A stretch of DNA of 64,000 bases from Paramecium octaurelia (lineage: Eukaryota > Ciliophora > Oligohymenophorea > Peniculida > Parameciidae), in the NCBI GenBank assembly GCA_905182995.1, contig CAJJDP010000063.1:313846-377845 (forward strand), read 5' to 3'. A program made the translations under genes and the position numbers. Of this stretch, positions 60,057 to 64,000 are shown one piece after another; position 1 is the stretch's first letter; each line of letters begins with the position of its first letter. The notes under the pieces are model-generated. The model was given only the letters and a program-made list of their open reading frames with translations, had not been told where the DNA came from and made no database searches.

Positions 60057-62697
60057 TCATTCAAGATCCCTAATTTCATAAGTATAGATGATACCAAATA
60101 CAAATGGGGGTTTGATAATATAACCATCAGCAATTTAGACATCAACCATCTTAGGTCTGTAATAAGTGCTAAATCTTCCTAATCCAATTACATTGTCTGA
60201 AAACCTAACCTTGCTATTCACTATGAATTAGGGGACATAAAGATTCTAATCTATTGGTACTTGCACTCCACATTGATTTAAAATCGATTGCACTTTCTGC
60301 ATTGTGATCTCCTCATTATCTACAATTAAATTGATTACTCACATTCAAATACAAAAATGCTTGTACTACTCTAATCAGAGGATATCAAGTAAACTTTAAG
60401 ATTGCCTGAATCAGACACGAAAACCTTCGCAGTCTCAGCGTTAGACACAGATGGAAATCCATTATAAATGAGTCTTTGATGTTAAGCCAATCTGCATTTT
60501 GCCCATTTGAAACACTCTTTGCAAAAACTGCTAATGACTTTATCTGATGAAAGTGAAACCTCAGAATTGGATAGGTTCAATTATTCAAAACCCTCAAAGT
60601 ACTACTTAATGTAAGCATTAAAGTCATCACTTGAATGTTCTTACAGTTTAATTCCCCTAAATCCAAATTCCTATTTAAATCTCAATATTATTGTACAGTT
60701 TTTATGAGATTATCCTTGTGCGAACTAATTGTTTCATTATCCAAATCAATCTTTGTATTTAGAGTGGTCAGACAATACAAGGAGCTAAATGCATCCGTAT
60801 TTTATATTGTATTGTTATCACAAGTAAGGTAAAGATGCTATAGGAATATGGGATCCATCTATTTAGGTTGATCTATATCAGAAGGTCTTCTAATGGCTTC
60901 GATAATATTATACTATACCCATAACTGTGAATCTTGTTTCCGAATTAACACTTTACACAACTTTCCACTTGAATCCCAATTCTTTCAATTTGGTTGTAAT
61001 TTCTTTATTAGCTTAGAATGAATCGCTCTAATTGTAATGATATAATGCCATTCTAATTTCTAAGCAAGGATCAATTTCCCAAATAAATTAAATAATAACT
61101 TTAAGCAACTCCTGAAATTATTAGGGATCTACTGTTGAAAAGTGACTTAACACTATTCTTCTTTCTTGTAAAGACTGATCTAGATAACACTATCCCAAAG
61201 CCATCAACTAGGATTTTTAATATATTCCTAAACAAAAGCTATCATCTTATTGATCATATTGATTTTGCATCAATTGAACTTCTCCTCTCCATGACTTCTT
61301 GAAATCCTCATTAATATTGTTTAAATGATCTATAACTTTTTCATCAGTCAATTTGCATTTTTTCACCTTTAATGTATCATCATCTTCAGGAATCCCATTT
61401 TATTGATCAGTAATAGGGCCAGCTGCATGCAGAGAATTCTAATGTTTTTGCTCAGATAGAGGAAGACTTATCTATGCTTGCTATTTATTATTGGAATCAT
61501 AATTGGATGTCACCTTAATTGAGTTTTACTTCTAAGGTGTAGCACTTCCTTATTTATTTGGCTATCTAGCTTGAACTCCTTTAGGAATTGTGGTAATGAT
61601 TTCATTTTGGTCATGTTATTTGTAAATTATTCTCTAAAAAAGGGATTTAAAACACAAATTACTTTTTGATTTTGACTTTATTCCTATCTTTTTGGAGGTC
61701 TTATTCGTCCTGGTTGTATCGGTTTTTCTGGACTCATTTTAATTTGATCTCTGGAGTTTGCTTGATTGTATATTGATTTATCATCCTTAGCAATTGATGA
61801 GGTTTCTTCTTATATTATTGCTTCACAGTTTTTTATTCTTTTTAAGAGAGGTTTGGATATGAATTGAACAATCTTACTAGAATCTTCTGCCGGTTTTGTT
61901 ATGGCAACAAAGAAGGGATCTGGTTTGATCGAAAATTGGTAATAGTTAGATAGTATTGAGTTTGTGATGTATGAGATGTCCTTTCTCATCTAGAAATAGA
62001 TAATGTGAGATTTAAACCTTGATCAAATAGTTTTCTCTTTGATATAGATATGGAAGAGAGATGCTTTCATGGGAATGGATATTGACCAAGAACTTCATTA
62101 AGTATTGTCTCCAACCAAGAATCTGTTCTACTACATTGATTGAGAGAATCCTTAAATGTGTGATTAATTCAGCACTTTTTTGCAATAGTTATTCATCTCC
62201 AGGACAATCCTAGAATTATTGGATGTGATTAATCAGTAATGCTAAACACTTTTCTCTGGCTTCCACAGCTTGCATGCAGAGCTTAATTATTGGGTATTGT
62301 AATACTTGTATATGCGATTTCTTTTGTTGCATTTCTTCTATTTCGAATTGAATTGCTTGAGTGTTTTTTGGTAGTGTTTGCAGACACATCAAAAACAACT
62401 ATCTAAATAATTAGTCAATTGATATTACCTATGAAACTCAGGAATAATGTAATAATCTTGAACTTCGATTAATTTTGCTGTGTTATTGATTTACTTGGGT
62501 TTCTGTTTTTCCACGGATTCATTTTTATTTTAATTTTAAACATAAAATCTATTATTCCAATTTTCTTCCTAAGAGAATCATCAAATAATGAATACTTTCT
62601 TCTTTAATTAATTCATCACAATCAAATGTCGAGATTTCGTATTTACTACTTGCTCCTACTTTGACTTACGATGTTCCATAAATTATTGTTCAAACAT
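60057..62697 (-). CDS. Large protein of about 820 residues, unknown
   Basis: TGA at 60059-60057; seven introns (27, 26, 28, 29, 22, 26 and 23 nt) join one frame to an ATG at 62697, and the total is an exact multiple of three. The N-terminal 200 residues are helical (QAIQFEIEEMQQKKSHIQV, QAVEAREKCLALLINHIQ). A Lys/Pro/Gln-rich linker (PGRIRPPKRQEQSQ) leads to a globular part with SWRGEVQLMQNQYDQQDDSF and CLGIYQKSQLMALGQCYLDQ then IRMALYHYNQSDSFQANKE, whose strand-helix order slightly recalls an acyltransferase fold, then a conserved-looking end (LYVPQFIVNSKVRFSDNVI, YYRPKMVDVQIADGYIIKPP). No named family. The first exon is the least certain part. Confidence 0.6.
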
Positions 62698-62936
62698 AAA
62701 TATATAATAAAAATATATTAATATTTGTATAACTGTTTAATTAATTGCACTTTCTAAAAATTAAATTATCCAAAGTAGAAGCATTCTCAGACGCTCCTTG
62801 GAACGTGCTAACTTTCAATTTCATCGCAACACCTGGAACCCCTTTCATGAGACATATCATTATGTATATTTCTGATAATCTTATTAAATGATTTATGAAC
62901 TAAGATTTCGTACGTATATTAATTTAAATAATTAAA
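62698..62936. other. Divergent AT-rich spacer
   Basis: About 240 bp between divergent starts, expected to hold both promoters. Nothing specific seen. Confidence 0.4.
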
Positions 62937-63461
62937 ATGAACGCAATGTGTCCATTACTCAGACGAGATAGCTTTAATGAGGAGGAGCAGCTATATTAAC
63001 ACAGTGAGTGTGATTAAGTTGAATTTTAGCTAACCAATAACTGGTGTTAAGCTGAGGCTGACACCGATCCCAATATAATCGACTCAAAAAGCCCCTCAAT
63101 TAAAAAGAAAAGACAAGGCCGATACAAGAATGTTCCCTACACCTTTGGCCGACACTTCAGGAATTGGATTGCGACTGAGGTTGACTCCATTCGATGTCCA
63201 GTTGTTTAAAAATTCATCTCCAAACGTAAGACTAATCCTAGATATCATGACAGCTTTAAGGATTTCAATGAACTATTCCAACACTCAGGTATTGGTAGAT
63301 AACTAGGTTAAATCTTTTTTGGACAAAAGAAATGGGTACAATACTTACTTGAGAATGAAAGAGTAGATGGTTTATAAATATACTTTGAAGTTGAAAGTAC
63401 TTATTACGAAGCCGCCCTTAAAGGAGCCAAAATCACTGAACAAAAGGTGAGAAATCTTTGA
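62937..63461 (+). CDS. Small acidic/basic protein, unknown
   Basis: Single exon of 174 residues, ATG at 62937, TGA at 63459-63461. An acidic N-terminus (RRDSFNEEEQLYQHSECDQV) is followed by a basic centre: SIKKKRQGRYKNVPYTFGRH then FRNWIATEVDSIRCPVVQKF and a helical end (YYEAALKGAKITEQ). The RYKNVPYTFG-RHFRNWI stretch looks like a conserved DNA- or RNA-binding helix pair, but I cannot name it. No introns. Confidence 0.6.
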
Positions 63462-64000
63462 TAACTTTTTATATTTATTTTTGGTTGTACATTCCTGAAT
63501 GTATAATATTTATAATTTACACATATATCCCATTAAAGATGTCTTCTATTCTAATTGCGATTGAATCAACAAAAAAATCCCATTTCTCAAAACAATTGAT
63601 TACACACCACTGAAGATTTAAGTAATTCAAATATTGAATTTTAAGAATTAAAAACAATATTGTTGTAAAGTGATCTGATTAGATGAGAACAAATAGTTTA
63701 GATCTAGCACTAATCTTTTTAATTTAATAGACTTATTCAATTTGAATTAAGTTCATATGACTTTGACTTTGATCATCAAAATTTATATGGCATTCATAAA
63801 CTCATTCGATAATAGCATGGATTAATGATCCTGTAGATAGTTAATCTGAAAATTCCTTCGATAATTACAATTTGGATGGTTCACCATTTACATTAAATTT
63901 AATAAAAAATTATAATTAATTTTACTGTTAAATTTTTATTATAAAATTTAAATTATAAACCTAATCTACATATACAAACAAAACATCCTGGACAATGGTT
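63462..64000. other. AT-rich end of the window
   Basis: About 540 bp with no supported gene, and no telomere-type C/A repeats, so the window edge is not a chromosome end. A gene may start beyond it. Confidence 0.45.

Noticed and set aside
60635-60832. Plus-strand frame of 65 residues
   Set aside because: Shadow of the large minus-strand gene at 60057-62697.
1-64000. CRISPR arrays, rRNA genes, telomeric repeats, bacterial operon signals
   Set aside because: No regularly spaced direct repeats, no rRNA-like blocks, no C4A2/C3A3-type telomere repeats; the window is ciliate nuclear DNA throughout.

Overview
The window reads as macronuclear DNA of a ciliate of the genus Paramecium. The base composition is very AT-rich. 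Conserved proteins are only readable when TAA and TAG are glutamine and TGA is the sole stop. Genes are packed 20-300 bp apart on both strands, and coding frames are joined by tiny introns of about 18-36 nt that mostly start GTA and end TAG. All gene models below use that code, and most were checked by requiring that CDS length minus introns is a multiple of three.

Layout. 1-7.2 kb: a protein kinase cut by the left edge, a coiled-coil protein, a decayed Tc1/mariner-like transposase, then DNA topoisomerase III and a calpain whose start codons lie back to back, 7 bp apart. 7.2-22.4 kb: a mainly plus-strand run with a long charged protein, a domesticated PiggyBac transposase of the PiggyMac-like type, three unknown proteins, a small secreted Cys-rich protein on the minus strand, a UPF1/SEN1-type helicase, a MORN protein, a small membrane protein and the ribosome-biogenesis factor pescadillo. 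22.4-32 kb: small unknown genes, including two similar neighbours, then a minus-strand series: an unknown protein, sphingosine kinase, a MORN protein, a DRC12-like axonemal protein and TRAPPC8.

32-49.9 kb: a CDCA7-type zinc-finger protein, a B-box/beta-propeller protein, a coiled-coil protein, a membrane RING protein, PDCD2, TRAPPC3, a small membrane protein, prefoldin subunit 2, a secreted aspartyl protease, a helical-repeat protein, a three-domain persulfide dioxygenase/rhodanese and NAP1. 50-64 kb: an unresolved block with coding-like signal on both strands, the E2 subunit of branched-chain ketoacid dehydrogenase, small genes, a two-HMG-box protein, an ATP-type phosphofructokinase, a Myb-like protein, a zinc-finger/TPR protein, a large unknown protein and one more small gene.

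Most of this is ordinary housekeeping: TRAPP vesicle tethering (two subunits), ribosome assembly, chaperoning, glycolysis, amino-acid and sulfide catabolism, and cilia. The notable biology concerns DNA and genome rearrangement: a PiggyMac-like protein of the kind used for programmed DNA elimination, a transposase relic kept in the somatic genome, TOP3, a CDCA7-like finger with a missing zinc ligand, and intron retention products that would meet in-frame TGA stops.
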